Assembly: GCA_945949655.1 (NCBI GenBank)
Contig: CAMFFG010000088.1
Span: 1 to 5,912 of the forward strand
Length of the DNA stretch: 5,912 nucleotides
Origin: an uncultured Peptococcaceae bacterium
Lineage (GTDB): Bacteria > Bacillota > Peptococcia > Peptococcales > Peptococcaceae
Direction: 5' to 3'
A program made the translations under genes and the position numbers. Positions 5,905 through 5,912 of this stretch are shown piece by piece; within the stretch, counting starts at the first letter, position 1, and each line of letters opens with the position of its first letter. The notes under the pieces are model-generated. The model was not told the origin of the DNA. It saw nothing but the letters and a program-made list of their open reading frames with translations, and searched no databases.

Positions 5905-5912
5905 AAAGACAG

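Overview
The window looks like chromosomal DNA from a low-to-mid GC Bacillota, most likely class Clostridia (Oscillospiraceae/Lachnospiraceae-like gut bacteria). The basis is a YknXYZ/MacAB-like exporter, a secreted protein with two 'GNNYFKLRD' stalk modules of the kind common in these families, AG-rich ribosome binding sites, GTG starts, and TAA stops. This placement is inference from protein style, not from a phylogenetic marker. Every intact reading frame is on the + strand.

Positions 1-3856 hold a three-gene ABC exporter operon in the order adaptor, permease, ATPase. The adaptor (5' end outside the window) is a membrane fusion protein with a very long acidic, Tyr-rich helical hairpin. The permease is a MacB/FtsX-type protein whose GTG start lies 23 nt inside the adaptor gene. 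The ATPase follows after 12 nt. Together they would form an ATP-driven exporter or extrusion machine at the cell surface. The substrate cannot be read from the sequence. Both the adaptor tail and the permease extracellular domain carry Gly/Met-rich low-complexity segments.

Positions 3857-4050 hold a long, nearly perfect stem-loop (probable operon terminator), then a good sigma-A-like promoter and a ribosome binding site.

Positions 4051-5331 encode a secreted protein with a signal peptide, two stalk modules (Cu_amine_oxidN1 type), an acidic linker and a transglutaminase-like domain. An in-frame TGA at 5140-5142 falls between the catalytic Cys and the catalytic His/Asp. The same frame continues for 62 more codons with a clear HVW and FDP ending. 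The gene is therefore either a very recent nonsense pseudogene, a sequencing or assembly error, or a recoded gene. This is the most notable feature of the window.

Positions 5332-5571 are an AT-rich intergenic region with a candidate promoter, a 15-bp palindrome and four TACCT/AGGTA boxes. It precedes a small XRE-family regulator (5572-5826), which is followed by a clear rho-independent terminator. The last 40 bases hold only a possible ribosome binding site for a gene starting outside the window. I saw no RNA genes, CRISPR arrays or insertion sequences, and no convincing new biological system. The best leads are the interrupted transglutaminase, the oversized adaptor and the Gly/Met-rich pair.
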